From SZUA-365 sp964635845 (GTDB taxonomy: Bacteria > Bacteroidota > Ignavibacteria > SZUA-365), in assembly GCA_964635845.1 (NCBI GenBank), contig CAZWNO010000038.1, forward strand, positions 1 to 32,635: a stretch of 32,635 nucleotides of DNA, read 5' to 3'. This document shows, in pieces, positions 1-7,738 of the stretch. Each line of letters begins with the position of its first letter. Position 1 is the stretch's first letter. Below the pieces are notes generated by a model. That model was not told the DNA's origin. It did not search any database and saw nothing but the letters and a program-made list of their open reading frames with translations. The position numbers and the translations under genes are program-made.

Positions 1-1
1 T

Positions 2-85
2 GCAGTCGACGCCGCCGCGATCGAAAAAACGCTGGGGGAGTTGTTCATCCATCATATAATTTACTCAGCCGGGGGTTCTGAATGA
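2..85 (+). CDS. 3' end of an unknown gene (partial)
   Basis: An open frame enters from the left edge and stops at TGA 83-85, giving 27 residues that end in AGGSE. Its composition (alternating charged and hydrophobic residues, ELFIHHIIYS) looks like a real protein tail, and the frame is in the same direction as the lipid genes that follow. The stretch is too short to assign a family. The other frame in this direction gives an arginine-rich tail and looks less like coding sequence. Confidence 0.4.
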   Translation, partial: AVDAAAIEKTLGELFIHHIIYSAGGSE

Positions 86-187
86 AACCGTTCGTCACGC
101 GTCGCGGGTGCCGCGCGTCGACGCACGACGCAGGATGTACGATACTGCACCCCCTCAGGCTACGGGATCTCTCTGCTGCCATGAACT

Positions 188-236
188 TACGTCCTACGTC
201 CTATGTCCTATATCCCATGTCCTATATCCTATATCG
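188..236. repeat. Heptanucleotide tandem repeat (7 units)
   Basis: Seven consecutive 7-bp units start at 188: TACGTCC, TACGTCC, TATGTCC, TATATCC, CATGTCC, TATATCC, TATATCG. The consensus is TAYRTCC, and the differences are mostly transitions. The array lies in the 241-bp non-coding stretch 86-326, upstream of the enoyl reductase-like gene. Apart from this array, a small hairpin at 236-256 and a promoter-like element at 280-287, nothing else was seen in that stretch. Confidence 0.8.
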
Positions 237-256
237 CGCCGAGCGGAGCGAGGCGC
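236..256. repeat. Small imperfect hairpin with a GGA loop (copy 1)
   Basis: The stretch begins GCGCC, ends GGCGC and has GCGGAGC at its centre. With a GGA loop the two 9-nt arms pair at 7 of 9 positions. It has the same length (21 nt), the same GCG...CGC ends and the same GCGGAGC centre as the perfect hairpin at 2490-2510, so the two are probably degenerate copies of one short element. Confidence 0.45.
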
Positions 257-279
257 AATGAAATTTCCGACATTTTCCT

Positions 280-287
280 TATCTTTG
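280..287 (+). promoter_or_regulatory. Possible -7/-10 promoter element TATCTTTG
   Basis: TATCTTTG matches the Bacteroidota-type -7 consensus TAnnTTTG exactly. A start site about 7 nt downstream would leave a leader of roughly 30 nt before the ATG at 327. No convincing upstream (-33/-35) element was seen. Similar TATCTT elements precede the genes starting at 3947, 8887 and 29339, which supports the call. Confidence 0.4.
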
Positions 288-326
288 TTGTCTATAATGT
301 TTCCGAGCACAATCACGAATGATATA

Positions 327-1211
327 ATGACACGCAGATCTGGAAACCAGTGGGCACTCATCCTCGGCGCATCGTCGGGTTTCGGCGCTGCCGCGGCACG
401 GGCGCTCGCCGCGGAGGGATTCAACATTCTCGGTGTCCATCTCGACCGCCAGGCCACGATGCCGGGAGTGCATCAGCTCGTCCGCGACATCGAGGCCACA
501 GGGCATCAGGCGCTGTTCTATAACGAAAACGCCGCGGACGAACACAAGCGGCACAAAATTCTGGAGGATTTCACGGATCGCTTCCACAGGGAAGGGCACG
601 CCGAGGTGCGGGTGCTGATGCACAGCCTGGCCTTCGGCACCCTGCGTCCGCTCGTCGGCCGCAGCGACGGTGAAATGATCAAGAAAACCCAGCTCGAGAT
701 GACGCTCGATGTCATGGCGAACTCGCTGATTTACTGGACGCAGGATCTCGTGCGCCGCGACCTTCTCGGCCGCGGCGGCCGCATCTTCGCGATGACCAGC
801 GACGGCGCCAACCTGAACCTCCCGTTCTACGGAGCCGTCTCCGCCGCCAAGGCGGCCCTCGAGAGCTACATCCGGCAGCTGGCGATCGAGCTGGGTCCGC
901 GGGGCATCATCTGCAACGCCCTGCTGGCCGGCGTGACCGACACGCCCGCGCTGAGCAAGATCCCGGGCGCCCGCAACATGCTCTACGCCGCCGTCGCGAA
1001 GAATCCCTTCGGACGCGCGACCACGCCCGAAGACATCGCTCATGCGATCGTCTCCCTGCTGCAGCCCGGCACGGAGTTCATCAACGGCAACACCATCGGT
1101 GTCGACGGCGCCGAAAGCAAGGTCAGCTACGTCGGCCAGAAATCGCCGTACGAGTATTCCGATCTTACGCTCCTCGACGAGAGCAGCTGGGATCCGACCG
1201 GCGTGTCCTGA
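327..1211 (+). CDS. SDR-family enoyl-ACP reductase-like protein (FabI/FabL type)
   Basis: This 294-residue protein is a short-chain dehydrogenase/reductase, probably catalysing NAD(P)H-dependent reduction of a 2-enoyl-ACP or -CoA thioester. The nucleotide-binding motif GASSGFG is at residues 14-20, and HSLAFG, resembling the FabI/FabL HS[IL]A segment, is at 99-104. The candidate catalytic pair is Tyr168 and Lys175. Their spacing is Y-x6-K, as in enoyl reductases, rather than the Y-x3-K of classical SDR ketoreductases. The ATG at 327 places the glycine motif near residue 15 as usual; another in-frame ATG at 297 would add ten residues but sits almost on the expected transcription start. Neither has a clear ribosome binding site. 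The acyl-CoA dehydrogenase follows 46 nt later and probably shares the transcript. An SDR acting on another acyl substrate cannot be excluded. Confidence 0.75.
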   Translation: MTRRSGNQWALILGASSGFGAAAARALAAEGFNILGVHLDRQATMPGVHQLVRDIEATGHQALFYNENAADEHKRHKILEDFTDRFHREGHAEVRVLMHSLAFGTLRPLVGRSDGEMIKKTQLEMTLDVMANSLIYWTQDLVRRDLLGRGGRIFAMTSDGANLNLPFYGAVSAAKAALESYIRQLAIELGPRGIICNALLAGVTDTPALSKIPGARNMLYAAVAKNPFGRATTPEDIAHAIVSLLQPGTEFINGNTIGVDGAESKVSYVGQKSPYEYSDLTLLDESSWDPTGVS

Positions 1212-1257
1212 CCGCAAGGAGAAACACACCCGTTTCACTCACCATATATGCCATGCC

Positions 1258-2406
1258 ATGAATCTCTTTGAATTCACCGAAGAACAGAACATGCTCCGCG
1301 ACATGGTGCGCGAGTTTGTCAACGCGGAAGTCAAACCTATCGCCTCGAAAATAGATGAGGATGAGGCCATTCCCCGCGAACTGATCGACAAGATCGGCGA
1401 AGTGGGTCTTTTCGGCACCGTGTTCCCGGAGGAATACGGCGGCGGCGGTTTCGGCGAGGTCGGTTACTGCATCGCGCAGGAGGAGATGGGCCGCGGCTGT
1501 CTTTCAACCGCGACCATGATCGGCGCGCACATGTCGATCGGCACGAACGCGATCTACCTCAGCGGCACCGAGGAACTCAAGCAGAAATACCTGCCCAGGC
1601 TCTGCTCCGGCGAATGGATCGCGGCCTTCGGGCTGACCGAAGCCACGGCCGGATCGGATTCCTTCAACGTGCGCACGCGCGCCGAACTCGACGGCGATCA
1701 CTGGGTACTCAACGGCGAGAAGCTCTGGATCACGAACGGCGGCCTGGCCGACGTCGTGTCGGTGTTTGCCCGCACGTCGCGCGGAGTGACCGCGTTCGCC
1801 GTGGAGACGAAATGGGAAGGATTCCATGCCGGTCCCAAGGAAAAGAAAATGGGCATCCGCGGCAGCATGACCAATCCGATCACCTTCAACAACGTCCGCG
1901 TGCCGAAGGAGAACATGATCGGCTCGGAGGGACGCGGCTTCCTGACGGCCATGAAGACGCTCGACGCCGGGCGTCTCGGCCTCGGCGCCTGCTGCCTGGG
2001 GAGCTGCAAGGAACTGATCGAGATGTCCACGCGCTACGCGAAGGAGCGCAGGCAGTTCGACGCTCCGATCGCGAATTTCGAGGCCGTGCAGTTCATGCTC
2101 GCCGAGATGTGGGCGATCACCTATACGATGGAAAGCGTTGTCTACCGCACTGCCGCGGATTATGACGCGGGGAAAAAGATCTCCACGCAGTCCGCTGCCG
2201 TCAAGCTGATCTGCAGCGAGGGGCTGGACAAGGTGGTGGATCTCGCCGTCCAGATTCACGGCGGCATGGGCTACTCGCGTGAACTGCCGATCGAGCGCTT
2301 CTACCGCGACAGCCGCATCAACCGCATCTTCGAAGGCACGAGCGAGATCCAGAAGCTCGTCATCTCGCACGACGTGCTGAAGAAAAACGGTCTCTGGAAT
2401 CTCTGA
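1258..2406 (+). CDS. Acyl-CoA dehydrogenase
   Basis: This 382-residue protein has the typical length of a soluble FAD-dependent acyl-CoA dehydrogenase, which oxidises acyl-CoA to trans-2-enoyl-CoA and passes electrons to ETF. The order is N-terminal helical domain, then the FAD/substrate segment with FGLTEATAGSD and WITNGG, then the C-terminal helical domain with RRQFDAPIANFEAVQF, QIHGGMGYSRELPIER and IFEGTSEIQ. In the last motif Glu359 sits where medium- and short-chain enzymes carry their catalytic base. Chain length cannot be read from the sequence; butyryl/short-chain-type enzymes are the nearest match by eye. The ATG at 1258 gives the standard N-terminus MNLFEFTEEQ. The AAGGAG at 1216-1221 is too far upstream to serve it. 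A strong hairpin terminator follows at 2426. Confidence 0.93.
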   Translation: MNLFEFTEEQNMLRDMVREFVNAEVKPIASKIDEDEAIPRELIDKIGEVGLFGTVFPEEYGGGGFGEVGYCIAQEEMGRGCLSTATMIGAHMSIGTNAIYLSGTEELKQKYLPRLCSGEWIAAFGLTEATAGSDSFNVRTRAELDGDHWVLNGEKLWITNGGLADVVSVFARTSRGVTAFAVETKWEGFHAGPKEKKMGIRGSMTNPITFNNVRVPKENMIGSEGRGFLTAMKTLDAGRLGLGACCLGSCKELIEMSTRYAKERRQFDAPIANFEAVQFMLAEMWAITYTMESVVYRTAADYDAGKKISTQSAAVKLICSEGLDKVVDLAVQIHGGMGYSRELPIERFYRDSRINRIFEGTSEIQKLVISHDVLKKNGLWNL

Positions 2407-2425
2407 TTTACCGCATCGCGCGTAT

Positions 2426-2458
2426 GACGCCGGGTGTCCGCACCCGGCGTCTTCTGTT
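2426..2458 (+). terminator. Rho-independent-type terminator after the acyl-CoA dehydrogenase
   Basis: A perfect 11-bp GC-rich stem (2426-2436 pairing with 2441-2451) encloses a TCCG loop and is followed by the moderately T-rich TTCTGTTTCCTG. It begins 20 nt after the dehydrogenase stop, so it most likely ends the reductase-dehydrogenase transcript. Confidence 0.8.
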
Positions 2459-2489
2459 TCCTGTCGACATACGTCCCGGATCCCAAATC

Positions 2490-2510
2490 GCGAAGTGCGG
2501 AGCACTTCGC
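2490..2510. repeat. Small perfect hairpin with a GGA loop (copy 2)
   Basis: GCGAAGTGC (2490-2498), a GGA loop and GCACTTCGC (2502-2510) make a perfect 9-bp stem. It ends 15 nt before the acyltransferase ATG and there is no T-run, so it looks like a leader structure or a small dispersed repeat, not a terminator. It shares length and core with the imperfect copy at 236-256. Confidence 0.65.
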
Positions 2511-2525
2511 TTCACCGAGCAACCG

Positions 2526-3308
2526 ATGATACCCCACGGCACCATTCTCGCCTCACAGGACAGCTACCACACTCCCGCCGATCGGCGCCGGTCTATTCTC
2601 CCCCCCACGCTCGCCTTCTATCTCGAGGCGATCGGCATCGTGTTCCGCTCGTCGCATCGGGCCAAACGGGGCCGCTATGGCGATCGGGAGTGGGTCGACA
2701 GCAGCCTCGACGTCATCAACGCGCTCGAGCACGCGGGCTGTAACTTCCATATCGAGGGGATGGACGGCATCCGCGCGCTCACCGGTCCCGCGGTCTTCGT
2801 CGCGAATCACATGAGCACGCTCGAAACCTTCGTCCTTCCCGCACTGATCAATCCCGTACGCCGCTGCACCTTCGTGATCAAGCCCAGCCTGGTGGATTAC
2901 CCCGTGTTCAAGTACGTGATGCGCTCGCGCAATCCCGTGGTGGTCACACGCGACAATCCACGCCAGGATCTGCAGACAGTGCTCGAGGAAGGCGCCCGCC
3001 GCCTCGCGGAGGGCACCTCGATCGTCCTCTTCCCGCAGACCACGCGCAGCGACACCTTCGATCCCGCCCGCTTCAACTCCCTCGGCGTCAAGCTCGCGAA
3101 GAATGCCGGCGTGCCCATCGTCCCGGTCGCACTCAAGACCGATGCCTGGGCCAACGGGAAGATGTTCAAGGATTTCGGACCTATTCGTCCTCTGCTTCCC
3201 GTCCACATCCGCTTCTCGGCGCCCATTTCCGTCGACGGCAACGGCCGCGACGCACACGACGCCGCGGTACACTTCATCACACAGCAGCTGGCAGACTGGA
3301 GCCACTGA
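2526..3308 (+). CDS. PlsC-like 1-acylglycerol-3-phosphate acyltransferase family protein
   Basis: This 260-residue protein belongs to the LPLAT/PlsC superfamily, which transfers acyl chains to lysophospholipids or related acceptors at the inner membrane. The block-I segment is ANHMSTLE with His95; the acidic residue after four positions is Glu100, where most family members have Asp (HX4D). The block-III segment reads FPQTTRS (169-175), where FPEGTRS is usual. The segment GVPIVPVALKTDAW (195-208) matches the usual block-IV position. Family and fold look secure, but the acceptor is unknown and the two variant motifs suggest a subfamily away from canonical PlsC. The chosen ATG has no clear ribosome binding site and follows a hairpin by 15 nt. 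The gene has its own leader after the preceding terminator, and a minisatellite begins just after its stop. Confidence 0.82.
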   Translation: MIPHGTILASQDSYHTPADRRRSILPPTLAFYLEAIGIVFRSSHRAKRGRYGDREWVDSSLDVINALEHAGCNFHIEGMDGIRALTGPAVFVANHMSTLETFVLPALINPVRRCTFVIKPSLVDYPVFKYVMRSRNPVVVTRDNPRQDLQTVLEEGARRLAEGTSIVLFPQTTRSDTFDPARFNSLGVKLAKNAGVPIVPVALKTDAWANGKMFKDFGPIRPLLPVHIRFSAPISVDGNGRDAHDAAVHFITQQLADWSH

Positions 3309-3321
3309 CGAGCTCATCCCC

Positions 3322-3888
3322 GTACTCGTTTTCGTGCTCGAAGACGGCGCACTGGCGTGCGCCGCCCCCAGGTTCGTGCTCGTGCTCGTCCTCGTGCTCG
3401 TCCTCGTGCTCGAAGACGGCGCACTGGCGTGCGCCGCTCCCAGGTTCGTGCTCGTGCTCGTACTCGTGCTCGAAGACGGCGCACTGGCGTGCGCCGCTCC
3501 CAGATTCGTGCTCGTGCTCGTCCTCGTGCTCGTCCTCGTGCTCGAAGACGGCGCACTGGNNNNNNNNNNNNNNNNNNNNNNNNNNNNNNNNNNNNNNNNN
3601 NNNNNNNNNNNNNNNNNNNNNNNNNNNNNNNNNNNNNNNNNNNNNNNNNNNNNNNNNNNGAAGACGGCGCACTGGCGTGCGCCGCTCCCAGGTTCGTGCT
3701 CGTGCTCGTACTCGAAGACGGCGCACTGGCGTGCGCCGCTCCCAGGTTCGTGCTCGTGCTCGTACTCGAAGACGGCGCACTGGCGTGCGCCGCTCCCAGG
3801 TTCGTGCTCGTGCTCGTACTCGAAGACGGCGCACTGGCGTGCGCCGCTCCCAGGTTCGTGCTCGTGCTCGTGCTCGTGCTCGTACTCA
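3322..3888. repeat. Minisatellite of 54-72 bp units with nested hexamer repeats
   Basis: Units begin with GAAGACGGCGCACTGGCGTG at 3340, 3412, 3472, 3544, then after the gap at 3660, 3714, 3768 and 3822. The spacings are 72, 60 and 72 bp, then 54, 54 and 54 bp. Length differences are multiples of 6 and come from a variable number of CTCGTG/CTCGTC hexamers at the end of each unit. Every unit contains a perfect hairpin, GGCGCAC-TGGC-GTGCGCC. All reading frames stay open because the unit lacks stop codons on both strands, but the predicted peptides are simple repeats, so I do not call it coding. It fills most of the 638-bp space between the acyltransferase and the envelope-protein gene. Confidence 0.93.
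3560..3659. other. Assembly gap (100 N) inside the minisatellite
   Basis: Exactly 100 N bases interrupt the repeat array. A round 100 is the conventional length for a gap of unknown size, so the true copy number is not known and the array may be much longer. Confidence 0.97.
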
Positions 3889-3918
3889 TTGCATTTCCCT
3901 CCCTCCCCGTCTATCTTG
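3889..3918 (+). promoter_or_regulatory. Possible promoter of the large envelope protein gene
   Basis: TTGCAT (3889-3894) and TATCTT (3912-3917) are separated by 17 bp, and the second reads TATCTTG with its next base. A start near 3925 would give a leader of about 22 nt before the GTG at 3947. It begins right where the minisatellite ends, so repeat length could affect it. Confidence 0.4.
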
Positions 3919-3946
3919 CCCTGATTCAACCGCAGGGCGCTCCCCA

Positions 3947-6900
3947 GTGCAGATCCGTCTCCCCTTGGTCGTGTTCACCTTCCTCCTCGCCGCGGCTCCG
4001 CTGGCTGCGCAGGTGAAGGCGCCGCTCGCGCGCGAATACGCGGATACGCTGGCCTGGAGCGCAGGCGACACGCTGCGGCTCTCCCGCGGTTTCATCCAGT
4101 CCGGGGATTTCTCCATCACTTTCGATCCCCCGCTCGTGCTCGATGCCGCGGGCACGACGCCGGATTCCACCGACATCAGCATCGACCGCCGAAACGGGGT
4201 GCTGCGCTTCTCCCCGCGGCTGCGGGCTGCGGCGGACAGCGGCAGGGTCCACCGCGACTCGGCCAGCAGCGACACGGCTTACAGCGAAACGGCATACCGG
4301 GACACGGCGTTCAGCGACATGGCCTACCGCGTCGTCGTTCGCTATCGCGCGCTGCCCTTCCGCATCCTCCCCTCGTGGCGGCAGCGGGAACTCGTCACGA
4401 GACGCGACAGCGGCGGGGGGGATGCGCGGATGCGGTACGCAGCACTCTCGCAGCCGCTCGACATGGAGAGCATCTTCGGGTCGGAGCTGGAAAAAAGCGG
4501 CTACATCGGGCGCGGCTTCACCGTGGGCAGCAACAGGGATCTCAACATCAACAGCGGCTTCCGCCTGCAGCTGGCGGGGAAACTTTCGGAGGACATCACG
4601 GTCACCGGCGCGCTGACGGACGAGAATACTCCGATCCAGCCCGAGGGCAATACGCGTACGATCCAGGAACTCGACAAGGTGTTCATCACCATCGCGGGAC
4701 GCAACCTGAGCGCGACGCTGGGCGACTTCAATCTGCGCTATGAGGACTCCGAATTCGGACGCTACAACCGCAAACTCTCCGGCGTGCTGGGCGAGGGACG
4801 CTTCGGCGGAACGGACCCGGCATCCGCCGACGCCACGGCGGCCGGCAGCACGGGAGCCGGCAGCACGGAAACCGGCGTCCGGGGCACGAGTGCGTCCATG
4901 TCCTACGCGACATTGAAAGGCACCTGGCACAGCCTGCAGTTCAACGGCATCGACGGCGTGCAGGGACCCTATCGCCTCACCGGCCGCAACGGCGAACAGC
5001 CGGTGCTGGTGCTGGCGGGTACCGAGAAAGTCTTTGTCGACGGAGTGGAAATGACGCGCGGCGGGAATCACGACTATGTCATCGAGTACGCGAGCGGCGA
5101 GCTGTTCTTCACTCCCCGCCGCCTTGTCACCGCCTACTCGCGCATCACGGTCGACTACGAATACGCGGAGCGGCAGTACGTGCGCTCGCTCCTGACCGCG
5201 AACAGCAGCACCGCACTTGCCGGAGACAGGCTGTCGCTCACCGCGCGGTACATCCGCGAAGCCGACGACCAGGACAATCCCATCGATCTCGAATTCTCCG
5301 ACGGCGACCGCGCGGTGCTCACCGCCGCGGGCGACGATGCCACCGCGGCCTCTCAAAGCGGCGCGCGTTATGTCGGCTACGACACTGCCCGCGCGTCGGG
5401 AGGCGGACAGTACGTCCGCACGGACACGCTGATCGCGGGCAATCCGTACACGATCTATCGTTATTCTCCCGGGTCGGACAGCGCCACCTGGTCGCTGTCC
5501 TTCTCCTTCGTCGGCCAGGGCGGCGGAGACTACCGTCGCAGGACCGTCGGGACTTTCGAATTCGCGGGCATCGGACGCGGCGACTACGCTCCCCTGCGCC
5601 TGCTGCCCCTGCCGCGCCTGCACCAGCTCGTGGATCTGAGGCTGTCCGCCGCGCCCGTCGACGCGCTGCGCATCAGCGGTGAACTCGGCGTGAGCGCGCT
5701 GGACCGCAACCGCTTCTCCGCCGACGGCGACGGCGACAATGCCGGCAGCGCATGGACGTTCGGAGCGCGATGGACGCCCTCGCTCAGTCACGCGAACGAT
5801 CTGGACCTGCATTTCCGTTACCGCGATGTCGCATCCGCATTCAACGCGATCGACCGGATCAACGACATCGAGTTCGGCCGGAAATGGGATCTGCAGACCG
5901 CCGCGACAGAGCGCGAGCGCATCGCCGAGGGCGGCGTGGCCTGGTCGCCATGGACACCGCTGCAGGTACATGGCGGATTCGGCAGCATGCGGCGCGGGGA
6001 TTTCTCCTCCCTTCGGCTCGAAGGCGGCATGGACATCGCGCGCGGCGCGGATTCCTCCCTGCCCGACCTGCGCTGGCGCATCGAACACATCGCGAGCGAT
6101 GACGCCGGAGGCGCGGCCACCGGCCGCCCGCAGTCCGGAAGCTGGCTGCGCCAGCAGGGCGAAGCGTCGTACGCGCTCGCCTTCGCCACCCCGCGCCTGC
6201 GCTTCGAGCAGGAGCATCGCGAGAACCGTGACATCGGAGCGGACAGTCTTTTATTTACCAGCCTCGCGTTCGTGGACATCCGCCCCGGCATTCTCTTCCC
6301 CGCATTCTGGAACATGACCTTCAGCGCGGACGTCGGCGTGCGCATGGAGGACGTCCCGCTCGACGGCGCGCTCGCACGGCAGTCCGTCGACCTGCTGCAG
6401 CAGTACGGCTGGGCGCTGCGGCCCTGGAAGGACCTCTCGTCCTCCGTCACCGTGACCGTGCGCGACCGGCGCTACAGCGAGGACTTCCGCGCGCGCGGCA
6501 GCAAGGATATCCAGACGATACTCACCCGCGCGGAAGCCCGCTACGCGCCCTTCAACGGCGGCGTGCAGACCGACCTGCTGTACGAAGTTTCCACCGAACG
6601 CACCTCACGGCTGCAGCGGGTGTTCCTCAACGTGCCGTGGGGACAGGGAAGCTACGAATACCGCGGCGACCTCAACGCCAACGGCGTGCAGGACGAGGAG
6701 GAATTCGAGCCCACGCGTTTCGAGGGCGACTACGTCCTCCTCACGATTCCCACCGACGAACTCTTCCCCGTCATCGATCTCAAGAGCAGCCTGCGGCTGC
6801 GACTGCGTCCGGACCGCATTTTCCGGGACGACGCCGGTGCGCCGCCCTGGCTCGAAGCGCTGCGCGCGCTCTCGAGCGAGACCTTTGTGCGCATCGACGA

Positions 6901-7624
6901 AAAGAGCGAAGAGGAAAACACGTCGGACATCTATCTGCTGCATCTCGGTCATTTCCTCGACGACAGCACGACGCTGCGGGGATTCCAGAATATCCGTCAG
7001 GATCTCTTCCTCTTCGAGCGGAGTCCCGCCTTCTCCCTCCGCCTGCGCTTCGACCAGCGTGACGGCTTCAGCCAGTTCGCGATGGGCAACGAACGATCAT
7101 ACCGGCGGGAGCGATCGCTGCGCATCAAGACCCAGCTCGTGCGCGAGATCGGACTGCAGGCCGATGCGATTTTTCTCGACGACGCGCTGCGCACCGCCGC
7201 CGCGAGCAGCCGGGCGCGCGACATCGTCTCCGCGAATTTCGTGGGGGATCTTTCCTACCGGCCCTGGAAGGACGTGGAGATCGGCCTCGTCGTCGACAGC
7301 AAGACCGCCACGGACTCCTGGCCCGACGCGCCGGTCACGGCCGACATCACCACACTCATGCTGCGCAGCGTCACCGCGTTTCCCGGACCCGGCCGCCTGC
7401 GTGTCGAGATCGAGCGGAGCACCGTGACGTTCGCCACCGAGATAGACCGCTTCCCCTTCGAACTCACCGACGGCCGCGCGGAAGGCACGAGCTGGGTCTG
7501 GCGCGTGAACTTCGACTACCGCCTCACCAGCTTCATGCAGGCCACCCTCTCCTACCTCGGCCGCTCCGAAACGGAACGGGCGGTGATGCACACCGCCCGC
7601 GCCGAAGTCAAGGCCTTTTTCTGA
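3947..7624 (+). CDS. Very large secreted envelope protein, probably beta-rich outer-membrane/surface protein
   Basis: The GTG at 3947 opens a 1225-residue protein with a clean signal peptide (hydrophobic VVFTFLLAAAPLAAQ, cleavage near residue 22). A short degenerate five-residue repeat (DTAYS, ETAYR, DTAFS, DMAYR) occupies about 109-128. Next comes a conserved-looking block: SGYIGRGFTVGSNRDLNINS (184-203) and TDENTPIQPEGNTRTIQELD (224-243). A Ser/Thr/Ala/Gly-rich linker is at 290-317, followed by VFVDGVEMTRG (362-372) and DYVIEYASGELFFTP (376-390). Such motifs occur in large surface proteins of Bacteroidota and Chlorobiota/Ignavibacteriota, possibly including SprA-like ones; I cannot confirm membership. 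The remaining 800 residues alternate aromatic and charged residues in a beta-strand-like rhythm and end in VKAFF, a typical outer-membrane C-terminal Phe. Role unknown: barrel, scaffold or secretion-related. Confidence 0.75.
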   Translation: MQIRLPLVVFTFLLAAAPLAAQVKAPLAREYADTLAWSAGDTLRLSRGFIQSGDFSITFDPPLVLDAAGTTPDSTDISIDRRNGVLRFSPRLRAAADSGRVHRDSASSDTAYSETAYRDTAFSDMAYRVVVRYRALPFRILPSWRQRELVTRRDSGGGDARMRYAALSQPLDMESIFGSELEKSGYIGRGFTVGSNRDLNINSGFRLQLAGKLSEDITVTGALTDENTPIQPEGNTRTIQELDKVFITIAGRNLSATLGDFNLRYEDSEFGRYNRKLSGVLGEGRFGGTDPASADATAAGSTGAGSTETGVRGTSASMSYATLKGTWHSLQFNGIDGVQGPYRLTGRNGEQPVLVLAGTEKVFVDGVEMTRGGNHDYVIEYASGELFFTPRRLVTAYSRITVDYEYAERQYVRSLLTANSSTALAGDRLSLTARYIREADDQDNPIDLEFSDGDRAVLTAAGDDATAASQSGARYVGYDTARASGGGQYVRTDTLIAGNPYTIYRYSPGSDSATWSLSFSFVGQGGGDYRRRTVGTFEFAGIGRGDYAPLRLLPLPRLHQLVDLRLSAAPVDALRISGELGVSALDRNRFSADGDGDNAGSAWTFGARWTPSLSHANDLDLHFRYRDVASAFNAIDRINDIEFGRKWDLQTAATERERIAEGGVAWSPWTPLQVHGGFGSMRRGDFSSLRLEGGMDIARGADSSLPDLRWRIEHIASDDAGGAATGRPQSGSWLRQQGEASYALAFATPRLRFEQEHRENRDIGADSLLFTSLAFVDIRPGILFPAFWNMTFSADVGVRMEDVPLDGALARQSVDLLQQYGWALRPWKDLSSSVTVTVRDRRYSEDFRARGSKDIQTILTRAEARYAPFNGGVQTDLLYEVSTERTSRLQRVFLNVPWGQGSYEYRGDLNANGVQDEEEFEPTRFEGDYVLLTIPTDELFPVIDLKSSLRLRLRPDRIFRDDAGAPPWLEALRALSSETFVRIDEKSEEENTSDIYLLHLGHFLDDSTTLRGFQNIRQDLFLFERSPAFSLRLRFDQRDGFSQFAMGNERSYRRERSLRIKTQLVREIGLQADAIFLDDALRTAAASSRARDIVSANFVGDLSYRPWKDVEIGLVVDSKTATDSWPDAPVTADITTLMLRSVTAFPGPGRLRVEIERSTVTFATEIDRFPFELTDGRAEGTSWVWRVNFDYRLTSFMQATLSYLGRSETERAVMHTARAEVKAFF

Positions 7625-7634
7625 TGCAAGTGAA

Positions 7635-7732
7635 AACGCGGATGAACGCGGATTCTGCGGATCTACGCAGATGGATTTTCTTTCGAAAAAAACCATCCGC
7701 GAACATCCGTTCAATCCGTGTTCATCCGCGTT
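7635..7732. terminator. Long inverted repeat between convergent genes, possible bidirectional terminator
   Basis: Arms at 7635-7654 and 7713-7732 (20 nt each) match as reverse complements at 19 of 20 positions. They consist of GCGGAT-rich segments that also recur inside the 58-nt loop, where CTGCG/CGCAG and a run of T opposite a run of A can pair further. It fills most of the 114 bp between the stops of the envelope-protein gene and the M29-like gene, so a two-way terminator is likely. It also resembles a dispersed intergenic repeat. Confidence 0.6.
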
Positions 7733-7738
7733 CACGCA

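Noticed and set aside
1216..1221. AAGGAG as the ribosome binding site of the acyl-CoA dehydrogenase
   Set aside because: It is 36 nt from the ATG at 1258 and no in-frame start codon lies at a suitable distance.
3322..3888. The repeat region as coding sequence in any frame
   Set aside because: All six frames are open only because the unit contains no stop trinucleotide; the peptides are simple VLVL, EHEH, STST or RARA repeats, and the real signal peptide of the downstream protein begins at 3947.
3322..3888. CRISPR array
   Set aside because: The units are directly adjacent, and what varies is a hexamer count, not unique spacers.
3926..6217. Long open frame on the minus strand opposite the large envelope protein gene (763 codons)
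   Set aside because: It is a GC-rich antisense shadow: composition is Arg/Ala/Gly-rich with no domains, while the plus frame has a signal peptide and conserved motifs.
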